5,540 nucleotides of DNA from Nitrospira sp. (lineage in GTDB: Bacteria; Nitrospirota; Nitrospiria; Nitrospirales; Nitrospiraceae): positions 1 to 5,540 of the forward strand of contig JAKDNQ010000160.1 of the NCBI GenBank assembly GCA_030456405.1. Reading direction: 5' to 3'. This document shows, in pieces, positions 1-5,485 of the stretch. Position numbers and translations under genes: made by a program. The stretch's first letter is position 1, and every line of letters begins with the position of its first letter. The notes under the pieces are model-generated. The model was not told where the DNA came from, did no database searches, and worked only from the letters and a program-made list of their open reading frames with translations.

Positions 1-1
1 A

Positions 2-250
2 TCGCTAGGGACAAGGGTGCCGGTGCAATTGTCGGGCATCCACGTCAACGGCTTGTTGTATGCGGCAGGCTCGATCAGGGTTGAACGATCCGCTCGCGTA
101 TACGGAGCGATCATGGCAGGTCAGAGTGTGACGTCGATTGGAGCTGGTACTGGCATTGAAGTCTGGTACAACGTCGATTTGGCGCAGGGACTCTTTAGGG
201 GACTTCCGGTTGTGTACCGGGAACCGGGAACCTGGTTGGCGAAGTACTAA
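2..250 (+). CDS. C-terminal part of a PilX-like / beta-helix pilus assembly protein (5' truncated by window edge)
   Basis: The frame is open from the left edge and ends at TAA 248-250, giving the last 82 residues of a longer protein. The visible part has short, regularly spaced hydrophobic/Gly strands (GIHVNGLLYAAGSIRV, SARVYGAIMAGQSV, GIEVWYN). These look like stacked turns of a right-handed beta-helix, as in bactofilin-like domains and in the C-terminal half of some long PilX-type pilus assembly proteins. The tail (RGLPVVYREPGTWLAKY) also recalls the ends of such PilX-type proteins. No prepilin leader can be seen because the N-terminus lies outside the window. It sits 30 bases before the ATPase gene with no terminator between them, so the two are probably co-transcribed. 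That context supports a pilus role. The family call is recognition by eye; it could instead be another surface or polymer-forming beta-helix protein. Confidence 0.6.
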   Translation, partial: SLGTRVPVQLSGIHVNGLLYAAGSIRVERSARVYGAIMAGQSVTSIGAGTGIEVWYNVDLAQGLFRGLPVVYREPGTWLAKY

Positions 251-265
251 CAGAAAAATAAAAAA

Positions 266-272
266 AGAAAGG
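266..272 (+). promoter_or_regulatory. Ribosome binding site of the PilB-like ATPase gene
   Basis: AGAAAGG lies 8 bases before the ATG at 281, inside an A-rich leader (251-270). It is the only purine-rich element in the gap and supports ATG 281 as the start. A second ATG follows immediately at 284, so the exact first Met is not resolved. Confidence 0.55.
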
Positions 273-280
273 CAATCCGC

Positions 281-2089
281 ATGATGATCGAGACGGATGT
301 CGTAGCGAGTGGAACCGGAGCGAAGAAGAACAGCCCTGTGGCGAGACCTTTCCGTTGCGCGATTGAGCAAAACGTGCTCGATAGCTTGATCTGTCGGGGC
401 GTGATCAGCCTTTCTGACATGTCGGTGGCGGTCGCCGATTCTAAGGATGGCACGGTTGATCTCGAAAAGGTGCTCCTTGACCGCTATCGTGTTCCGAAAG
501 ATGCGTTGGGGTCTGCCCTGAGCGATTTTTATCAATGCCCTTATCTCCCGTATGACGAACGAACGATCATCGACGCCGACCTGCTCAAAACGCTCAACCT
601 CGACTATCTCAAGAAGAACCTCTGGCTCCCAATTGCGCGTCGCGGTTCACTGATCGACGTGCTCACCAGTGATCCGCACGATTTCGACAAAAGTTGGGAC
701 GTGCGTCGCACATTTCCTGGCATGACTATTCGCTATGCCGTAGGTCTGCGCCGTGACATCGAGCAATTTCTCCATCTGGCCAGCGGCCAGGGAGCCAGCG
801 GCTCCATCGGCGCCATTCTCGGTGAGTTGGTCAATGATATCCATCTTGAGCCTGCTAGCAACCCCGTATTGGGTGAGATCGATGAAAACGACTCCGCCAT
901 TGTGCGGCTGACGAATCAAGTGATTGCCGAAGCCGATCGCCTCGGCGCATCGGACATTCATATCGAACCGTACGAGGATCGAAAGGACATGGCTGTGCGT
1001 CTGCGCATCGACGGGACGTGCTCGACGTTCATGAAGATTCCAGCGATCTACCGGCGCGCGGTCGTGTCACGCATCAAGGTCATGGCCAATCTTGACATTG
1101 CGGAGCGCCGCAAGCCTCAAGACGGCAAAATCCGGTACCGGTTGGCGAAGGATCGTGAGGTCGAATTGCGTGTCGCGACCTTGCCCACTTCAGGACAGGA
1201 CGAAGATGTTGTGCTGCGTCTTTTGACAGCCAAGCAGCCTATGCCGCTTGACGCCATGGAGTTTTCCCTTGCCACGTTGCAGGCCATTCACGCCGTCGCA
1301 GAAAAACCGCATGGGATCATCTTGTGTGTCGGGCCGACCGGATCTGGAAAAACGACAACTTTGCACGCGATTCTCAAGCACATCAATACAGACGAGCGAA
1401 AGATTTGGACAGCCGAAGATCCCATTGAAATCACCCAGGAAGGTCTTCGCCAAGTCCAGGTCCATCCGAAGATCGGCCTCACCTTCGCGACTGCGATGCG
1501 GGCGTTTCTGCGCGCTGACCCCGACGTCATCATGATCGGCGAGATGCGGGACAAAGAAACGGCCGACATCGCCATTGAAGCCTCACTCACCGGTCACTTG
1601 GTGCTCAGCACCCTTCATACGAATAGTGCGGTTGAAACGGTGGTCCGGTTGTTGGATCTCGGGTGCGATTCATTCAACTTTGCCGACGCGATGTTGGGAG
1701 TGCTTGCTCAGCGTCTGTGCAAACGAATCTGCATCCAGTGTAAAGAGGCCTATCACCCGAGTCGGCAGGAGTACGATGAGTTGGTGCAGGGATACGGCGC
1801 ACAGGCCTGGCCCACTCTCGGTATCGAGTACCAAGCCGATTGGAGTTTGTATCGTGGACGAGGCTGCGAGGTCTGCAATCGAACCGGTTTCAAGGGGCGG
1901 ATTGCATTACACGAACTCTTAAGAGGGTCGGAAGAAATGAAGCGCCTTATCCAATCAAGGGCCAGGACTGCCGACATACTCAGCCTGGCAATGACAGATG
2001 GGATGTCAACTCTCGTACAAGATGGTATATGCAAGGTGCTGCGTGGAGAAACCACCTATCGGCAGGTCCGGGCCGTAGCGGTGAAATAA
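281..2089 (+). CDS. pilB: GspE/PulE-family secretion ATPase, PilB-like type IV pilus extension motor
   Basis: A 602-residue cytoplasmic hexameric ATPase of the type II secretion / T4P assembly family; PilB members power pilin polymerisation at the inner membrane. Residues about 25-165 match the GspE N-terminal fold (MshEN/T2SSE_N type), but the RLG-type signature is weak in both half repeats. The N2 domain begins near 205 with ASDIHIEPYE (223-232). The catalytic domain has Walker A GPTGSGKTT (351-359, Lys357), Asp box TAEDPIEI (377-384), Walker B VIMIGEMRD (416-424, Glu421) and His box STLHTN (443-448). The zinc-binding tetracysteine is C484-xx-C487 and C529-xx-C532, typical of PilB/GspE and absent from PilT. 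The length is slightly above that of typical PilB. The gene follows the PilX-like gene by 30 bases and ends before a terminator. PilB rather than GspE is inferred from the minor pilins downstream; no platform protein is visible to confirm it. Confidence 0.93.
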   Translation: MMIETDVVASGTGAKKNSPVARPFRCAIEQNVLDSLICRGVISLSDMSVAVADSKDGTVDLEKVLLDRYRVPKDALGSALSDFYQCPYLPYDERTIIDADLLKTLNLDYLKKNLWLPIARRGSLIDVLTSDPHDFDKSWDVRRTFPGMTIRYAVGLRRDIEQFLHLASGQGASGSIGAILGELVNDIHLEPASNPVLGEIDENDSAIVRLTNQVIAEADRLGASDIHIEPYEDRKDMAVRLRIDGTCSTFMKIPAIYRRAVVSRIKVMANLDIAERRKPQDGKIRYRLAKDREVELRVATLPTSGQDEDVVLRLLTAKQPMPLDAMEFSLATLQAIHAVAEKPHGIILCVGPTGSGKTTTLHAILKHINTDERKIWTAEDPIEITQEGLRQVQVHPKIGLTFATAMRAFLRADPDVIMIGEMRDKETADIAIEASLTGHLVLSTLHTNSAVETVVRLLDLGCDSFNFADAMLGVLAQRLCKRICIQCKEAYHPSRQEYDELVQGYGAQAWPTLGIEYQADWSLYRGRGCEVCNRTGFKGRIALHELLRGSEEMKRLIQSRARTADILSLAMTDGMSTLVQDGICKVLRGETTYRQVRAVAVK

Positions 2090-2145
2090 CTCGTCACATT
2101 CGTCTTAGGTAGCACTCTTCTGTCTCACGGTCCCCCTCCTCTCTC

Positions 2146-2178
2146 AGGAACGCCTCTATTGAGGCGTTCCTTCTTTGT
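2146..2178 (+). terminator. Rho-independent terminator after the ATPase gene
   Basis: A perfect 11-bp inverted repeat, AGGAACGCCTC (2146-2156) and GAGGCGTTCCT (2161-2171), encloses a 4-base TATT loop. It is followed by a T-rich tail, TTCTTTGT, interrupted by one C. It starts 57 bases after the ATPase stop codon. The T-rich side is on the + strand only, so it terminates rightward transcription. It separates the ATPase unit from the fimT-pilVWX unit, which should therefore have its own promoter. Confidence 0.88.
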
Positions 2179-2287
2179 CAAAAATTGTCTCAAGTAAGTC
2201 CGAAAAACGTTCACGCGCGAGGGGAGTGAATCCTTCTGCCATGTTGAATATCAATGGCTTATGATCGGCTGTCCTTCTGTTCTTAGG

Positions 2288-2303
2288 TGGTATGCCCCTT
2301 GCG
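2288..2303 (+). promoter_or_regulatory. Candidate sigma-54 (RpoN) -24/-12 promoter for the minor pilin operon
   Basis: TGGTATGCCCCTTGCG matches the sigma-54 consensus TGGCACG-N4-TTGCW at the invariant GG (2289-2290) and GC (2301-2302) with exact spacing; the mismatches are at C4, C6 and the last W. It lies in the gap between the terminator and fimT. In several bacteria pilin genes are driven by sigma-54 with the PilR activator. Transcription would start near 2314. This fits translation from ATG 2354 but would leave the Shine-Dalgarno-like GAGGTGA (2306-2312) outside the mRNA, which counts against it. A weak sigma-70 alternative, CTGCCA (2236-2241)-18-TATGAT (2260-2265), would include that site. 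Confidence 0.35.
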
Positions 2304-2305
2304 TT

Positions 2306-2312
2306 GAGGTGA
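2306..2312 (+). promoter_or_regulatory. Ribosome binding site favouring ATG 2321 as fimT start
   Basis: GAGGTGA sits 8 bases before ATG 2321. The alternative start ATG 2354 has only a weak GGGCGA upstream (2343-2348). A longer frame back to ATG 2261 has no good site and would run through the candidate promoter, so it is unlikely. Confidence 0.5.
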
Positions 2313-2320
2313 CTGGTGCT

Positions 2321-2827
2321 ATGGGTGTATCTGGCCAAAATTGGGCGAATTATATGCTTGGACGGAAGAACCGCGAGAGAGGTTTCACACTGATCGAGAT
2401 GATGATCGTAACGGCGATCATTGGGCTTACGGCCACGATTGCGGTGCCTTCCTATACTGGGTGGCTGGCAAGAGCCCAACTAAAAGAAGCGGCTATGATG
2501 ATCAACAGTCAGCTGACAATGGGTAGGTTCGCTGCAATGAACAGAAACAGGACCGTGACAGTTGCGGTCACTGCTGTTCCTGGACAGGTGAATATCACTT
2601 CGACAGATGCCACTGGTCAGGCGATGCCGCCCTACTCGGTCAATGCCTCGCATGTGACGGGTGTCGGTGGCGTGTCGACGTTTCAATTCAACCCATTGGG
2701 GTTGCGTGCGGATAGTGGGGGGATTGATCAGATATTGACCGTCAACAACAAGCAAGGGCTCACCTACTCCGTTCGGGTAACAGGGGGGGGGAAGGCGAGT
2801 TGGTGTCCTCGAAGCACATGTCCATAA
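2321..2827 (+). CDS. fimT: FimT/GspH-type minor pseudopilin
   Basis: A 168-residue prepilin from ATG 2321 (157 from ATG 2354). It has a class III leader ending RERG, cut after Gly21, then Phe22-TLIE with the assembly Glu at mature position 5 (Glu26), and a hydrophobic helix to about residue 42 with the usual Pro (AVPSY). PilD would cleave and methylate it at the inner membrane. The soluble part fits the GspH/FimT beta fold (FQFNPLGLRAD at 121-131), ending in VRVTGGGKASWCPRSTCP with C162 and C167, which may pair. In related systems FimT/FimU-type pilins join the tip priming complex, and in some gammaproteobacteria FimT binds DNA for uptake through a C-terminal GRxR motif. That motif is not seen here, so a DNA-uptake role is not supported. 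It is first in the operon and overlaps pilV by 10 bases. FimU would be an equally acceptable name. Confidence 0.88.
   Translation: MGVSGQNWANYMLGRKNRERGFTLIEMMIVTAIIGLTATIAVPSYTGWLARAQLKEAAMMINSQLTMGRFAAMNRNRTVTVAVTAVPGQVNITSTDATGQAMPPYSVNASHVTGVGGVSTFQFNPLGLRADSGGIDQILTVNNKQGLTYSVRVTGGGKASWCPRSTCP
2783..2791 (+). repeat. G9 homopolymer tract at the 3' end of fimT
   Basis: Nine consecutive G encode Gly155-157 of FimT (the last G begins Lys158's shifted neighbour frame). It lies just before the fimT/pilV overlap. Gaining one G, or losing two, would put fimT in the pilV frame with no stop between them. Poly-G runs of this length are known sites of replication slippage. Confidence 0.9.
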
Positions 2828-3339
2828 CCAAGGCAAGGCAGAAAATAATTGGGGCGGCATCCACACTGCGTTCGCCATCGGGCTTCACACTAATCGAAGG
2901 CATGATCGCAGCCGGGATTTTGGCCATAGGTGTGCTCGGGCTTTCGGCCATGCAAGGGATAGCACTGGGGTGGAATATGTCAGCAAACGGGATGACACGA
3001 GCCACCAATCTAGCCGCAGACATGATGGAACGGATGGAGTACAACCGGAAGAATGTGGCGAGCTATGGCGGTATCAATACGTCGACCTCCTGTACTGTCA
3101 GCGCTTCGAGTCAGCCGATGGCAAGAGGAGACTGCGATCAGTGGAGAAATCTGCTGGCCGGTCCGTATGCAGCGGGCCTTGCCGGGGTTCAGGGGCAAGT
3201 GATCATCGGACCAACGGGACCGGCGGCTCTCAATCAAAGTTCCGTAGAAGTTAGAATTACCTGGACTGAAGCGGCTGGACCGAACAAGACTTCCAGATCT
3301 CGTCGACTTAGCTTGACGAAGGTGGTTGCGCCCGAGTGA
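2818..3339 (+). CDS. pilV: PilV-type minor pilin
   Basis: A 173-residue prepilin counted from ATG 2818. The leader ends SPSG (Gly22), followed by Phe23-TLIE with Glu27 at mature +5 and a long hydrophobic helix, GMIAAGILAIGVLGLSAMQ. The segment NLAADMMERMEYNR (64-77) and the C92 ... GDCDQW (C106, W109) layout are typical of PilV; the two Cys may form a disulfide. In T4P systems PilV is part of the minor pilin complex at the pilus tip. It starts inside the end of fimT (10-base overlap), suggesting translational coupling. The start is uncertain: no good ribosome site precedes ATG 2818, while GGGGAAGG (2788-2795) is well placed for GTG 2803 or TTG 2800, which would add 5 or 6 residues to the leader. 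The stop TGA overlaps a possible GTG start of pilW. Confidence 0.88.
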   Translation: MSITKARQKIIGAASTLRSPSGFTLIEGMIAAGILAIGVLGLSAMQGIALGWNMSANGMTRATNLAADMMERMEYNRKNVASYGGINTSTSCTVSASSQPMARGDCDQWRNLLAGPYAAGLAGVQGQVIIGPTGPAALNQSSVEVRITWTEAAGPNKTSRSRRLSLTKVVAPE

Positions 3340-3341
3340 CA

Positions 3342-3350
3342 AAGGAAAGG
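3342..3350 (+). promoter_or_regulatory. Ribosome binding site for pilW at ATG 3363
   Basis: AAGGAAAGG lies 12 bases before ATG 3363, directly after the pilV stop. A rival site AAGGTGG (3319-3325) lies 10 bases before GTG 3336, which overlaps the pilV TGA as GTGA. Both starts are credible. Confidence 0.45.
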
Positions 3351-3362
3351 CCAAGATACAAC

Positions 3363-4445
3363 ATGCGAAAAGATCGAAGCCAGCAATGGCAAGCCGAGAA
3401 GGGATTCACCCTGATCGAGATCATGGTGGGCTTCCTCATCGCCGCGTTCGTGGTCATGGCGGGCTTTGTGATACTGACGACGACGGAGAAGTCGACTCGG
3501 GCCAACGATCAAACGGTGGAAACCCAGCAAAATGCTCGCATCGCAATGGAGATCTTGTCGAAAGACATTAAACTTGCCGGCTTTGGGATGTTGCCACCTC
3601 CCGCACCTGCTGTCACCGGGCCTTTAGGGGGAAACAATTGTCTTGTTGGTACGGCTGCCGTGCCCATTTCCCCAATCGATAAGACGACCACAGGACCAGA
3701 CAATGGTTCCGACTCAATTCGACTGGTTGTGCCACTGAGCAGTGCCGGTTGGCAACTTCAGAGCGCGGTTGGCCCGGCCGGATTCAATCAAATTCAGCTC
3801 CTCCCAGGAGGGGTTGCCGACATGGTGGGAGCAGGCCTCGTCAACAACTCAATTGTATCCATTGGAGGCGTCTATTCCTCGCCTGTGAACAATATTTCAG
3901 CGGGGACCAACAAGATGGATTTGGTCAATCCCACCATCGCACCTATGGCATTTCCTGCCGGGACACCCGTCTATTGGCTCCAGTGCGCCACCTATGACAT
4001 CGGAGCGACCACCGCGCTATGTGGAGGTGGGAACGCTCCCTGTCTCAGGCGGAATGGCGCCTCGATTGCCGATGGAATTGAAGACATCCACTTCGAGTAT
4101 GCCTGCGACGGGTGCGTCCTCACCGTCAATGGAGGCATCAAGGATGGAATCGTGGATAACCAAACCGGCTCGACCGCCGGGTATGACGAGTTGGACTTCA
4201 TTAAAGATAATGGGTGGAATCTGGCGCCGGTCACTCCCGATAAAATTGTCATGGTCAAGATTTTTCTCGTTGCTCGGCAATTGACCGCCGATCAGGGGCT
4301 TGGAGAGGCAAATGTAGCGGGACAGTTGAGCGCCGCCTCGTTGCAGGTGAGCGATCACACGTATGCGACGGATCAGAGATTCCGCCGTCGCATCTTGACC
4401 AGAACGGTCGAAACCAGAAACCTTGGGCGATTTTTCGGGCTATGA
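3363..4445 (+). CDS. pilW: PilW-type minor pilin
   Basis: A 360-residue prepilin from ATG 3363 (369 if GTG 3336 is used). The leader ends AEKG (Gly14), then Phe15-TLIE with Glu19 at mature +5 and a hydrophobic helix to about residue 39. The signature QNARIAMEILSKDIKLAGFG (56-75) marks the PilW/GspJ-like family, and the large soluble domain fits PilW. DGIEDIHFEYACDG (237-250) and the basic end RRRILTRTVETRN (341-353) are also typical. Seven Cys (C93, C208, C220, C227, C248, C251 and none in the leader for the rest of the chain) suggest periplasmic disulfides, notably the close pair C248/C251. PilW works with PilX, PilV and a FimU/FimT pilin to prime the pilus and present PilY1. I prefer ATG 3363 because it gives a short leader and has its own ribosome site. 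The end overlaps the upstream pilX start as ATGA. Confidence 0.9.
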   Translation: MRKDRSQQWQAEKGFTLIEIMVGFLIAAFVVMAGFVILTTTEKSTRANDQTVETQQNARIAMEILSKDIKLAGFGMLPPPAPAVTGPLGGNNCLVGTAAVPISPIDKTTTGPDNGSDSIRLVVPLSSAGWQLQSAVGPAGFNQIQLLPGGVADMVGAGLVNNSIVSIGGVYSSPVNNISAGTNKMDLVNPTIAPMAFPAGTPVYWLQCATYDIGATTALCGGGNAPCLRRNGASIADGIEDIHFEYACDGCVLTVNGGIKDGIVDNQTGSTAGYDELDFIKDNGWNLAPVTPDKIVMVKIFLVARQLTADQGLGEANVAGQLSAASLQVSDHTYATDQRFRRRILTRTVETRNLGRFFGL

Positions 4446-4451
4446 GCAACC

Positions 4452-4459
4452 AAGGGGAG
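4452..4459 (+). promoter_or_regulatory. Ribosome binding site favouring ATG 4469 as pilX start
   Basis: AAGGGGAG sits 9 bases before ATG 4469. The upstream in-frame ATG 4442 overlaps the pilW stop (ATGA) and has no clear ribosome site, though coupling by re-initiation could use it. Confidence 0.55.
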
Positions 4460-4468
4460 AGCGGATCG

Positions 4469-5098
4469 ATGGACGTCTACGAATCTGCGAAGCCAGCTCA
4501 CCGAGTCGGAAACGAGCAAGGGGTTGCGCTGTTAACGGTCATGCTCCTCGTCTTGATTCTAACAGTGTTGGGTCTTGCCGCATTGACCGTCACCGGGTTT
4601 GAACAGCGTGTCGCTGGTTTTGCCACGGCAACCGAATCGGCTGCGACGGCGGCAGAGTCCTGTATCGGAACGTCCGTGAGCATTATTCAGGATACGATCG
4701 ATCAAGGCCGGGTTCCGTTGACCTATCTCGCGGGAAACCCGGTGCCAACCGCGGCTGAATCGGCGGCGGCTCCGCCGACACTGACCCAAGAGATTCTGGG
4801 CCAATTCGATGCCCACACTGACACGACCACAGGCCTTGGCGCCATGGGGCCGGACATGCAGTTGACGGTGGGCGGCTATACGGTGAGCGGCGATATCGAT
4901 CGGCTGTACGCCAGAAATAAATCGGGAGGCTCGCTGCAATTTGCAGCGGGGAACGAGGGGACGGGTAAAGCGGCAGCCATCGACGTCTACTATCAGGTGA
5001 CCTGCGCGGCGACGAATGTCGCGGCCGGGACCAACGCCCAAATGACCGCCATCTATGCCTGCACCGCAGCAGGCGATACCTGCCAGAGGAAGCTGTAA
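4469..5098 (+). CDS. pilX: PilX-type minor pilin
   Basis: A 209-residue protein from ATG 4469 (218 from ATG 4442). The leader ends GNEQG (Gly18), followed by Val19-ALLTVMLLVLILTVLGLAAL, the PilX N-terminal helix. Mature position 5 is Thr23, not Glu, as in GspK-type pseudopilins that cap the fibre tip. FEQRVAGFATATESAATAAES (44-64) corresponds to the conserved PilX stretch after the helix, ending in an AAE motif. The rest is low in recognisable motifs, rich in Ala/Thr/Gly, with C65, C179, C198 and C205. PilX is thought to sit at the distal end of the priming complex and contact PilY1. It lies between pilW (overlapping or 23 bases away, depending on start) and the small secreted gene, whose ATG abuts the TAA. 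Family confidence is good; the globular part is divergent. Confidence 0.87.
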   Translation: MDVYESAKPAHRVGNEQGVALLTVMLLVLILTVLGLAALTVTGFEQRVAGFATATESAATAAESCIGTSVSIIQDTIDQGRVPLTYLAGNPVPTAAESAAAPPTLTQEILGQFDAHTDTTTGLGAMGPDMQLTVGGYTVSGDIDRLYARNKSGGSLQFAAGNEGTGKAAAIDVYYQVTCAATNVAAGTNAQMTAIYACTAAGDTCQRKL

Positions 5099-5485
5099 AT
5101 GGAGACGGCGATGGGAACCACGATGAACGTGTGTCGACAAGGGGGACAGAGGATGAGGGGTACGAGCTCCGTTGCCAGATTTGCATACGTTGCTGTGGCG
5201 GTTTGGGCGCTGAGCCTTGGCCAATTCGCAGCGCCGATCTCATCGTCCTGGGCGGAAGTCACGACGAGTCTCATTGTGCCGGACCTTCCGACGGGCCGCG
5301 TGTCGGCTGTCGGTCAGGAAGAAATCGTCATCGACGGGCAGAGACATCGCCTTTCACCTCGAGTCAGCGTGAAGTGGGATGCGGGGGGACCGGCGAGTCT
5401 CCAAGACATCAGACCTGGAGACCTAGTCCAATTTATCGTCAAGGACCTCCAGATTGTTCTATTGCTGATCGTGCAGCCAGGATGA
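5099..5485 (+). CDS. Small secreted protein, PilY2-like
   Basis: A 128-residue product from ATG 5099, which directly follows the pilX TAA and has AGAGGA 8 bases upstream (5085-5090). ATG 5153, preceded by AAGGGGG (5139-5145), is an equally good start and gives a cleaner signal peptide. From that Met the product has basic residues, a hydrophobic core (FAYVAVAVWALSLGQF) and a likely signal peptidase I site after SSSWA (residue 52 counted from ATG 5099). The mature part is only about 76 residues and looks all-beta: GRVSAVGQEEIVIDGQRHRL, then VSVKWD, then LQDIRPGDLVQF and a hydrophobic end. This pattern (strand, turn, VDG-like hairpin, LRPGD turn) resembles small OB/barrel-like proteins and the T4P accessory protein PilY2. 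The position after pilX supports a pilus role, perhaps with PilY1. The function is inferred; the CDS itself is well supported. Confidence 0.75.
   Translation: METAMGTTMNVCRQGGQRMRGTSSVARFAYVAVAVWALSLGQFAAPISSSWAEVTTSLIVPDLPTGRVSAVGQEEIVIDGQRHRLSPRVSVKWDAGGPASLQDIRPGDLVQFIVKDLQIVLLLIVQPG

Noticed and set aside
281..2089. Assignment of the ATPase to PilT-type retraction motors
   Set aside because: The protein has a full N-terminal domain and the C484/C487-C529/C532 tetracysteine, both features of PilB/GspE and not of PilT.
2236..2265. A sigma-70-like promoter CTGCCA-18-TATGAT before fimT
   Set aside because: The -35 matches only 4 of 6 and the spacing is 18; it is kept only as the alternative to the sigma-54 site, not as a separate feature.
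2261..2320. An upstream in-frame ATG extending fimT by 20 residues
   Set aside because: It has no convincing ribosome site, adds a non-leader-like stretch with Cys and Trp, and would translate through the candidate promoter.
2156..2479. A 107-codon open frame on the - strand across the intergenic region
   Set aside because: It runs through the terminator hairpin and into the fimT leader, has no ribosome site that I can see, and its protein resembles nothing.
4559..5224. A 221-codon open frame on the - strand opposite pilX
   Set aside because: It is Arg/His-rich without recognisable domains and lies wholly opposite well-supported pilX and its neighbour; such frames arise from the codon bias of the + strand.
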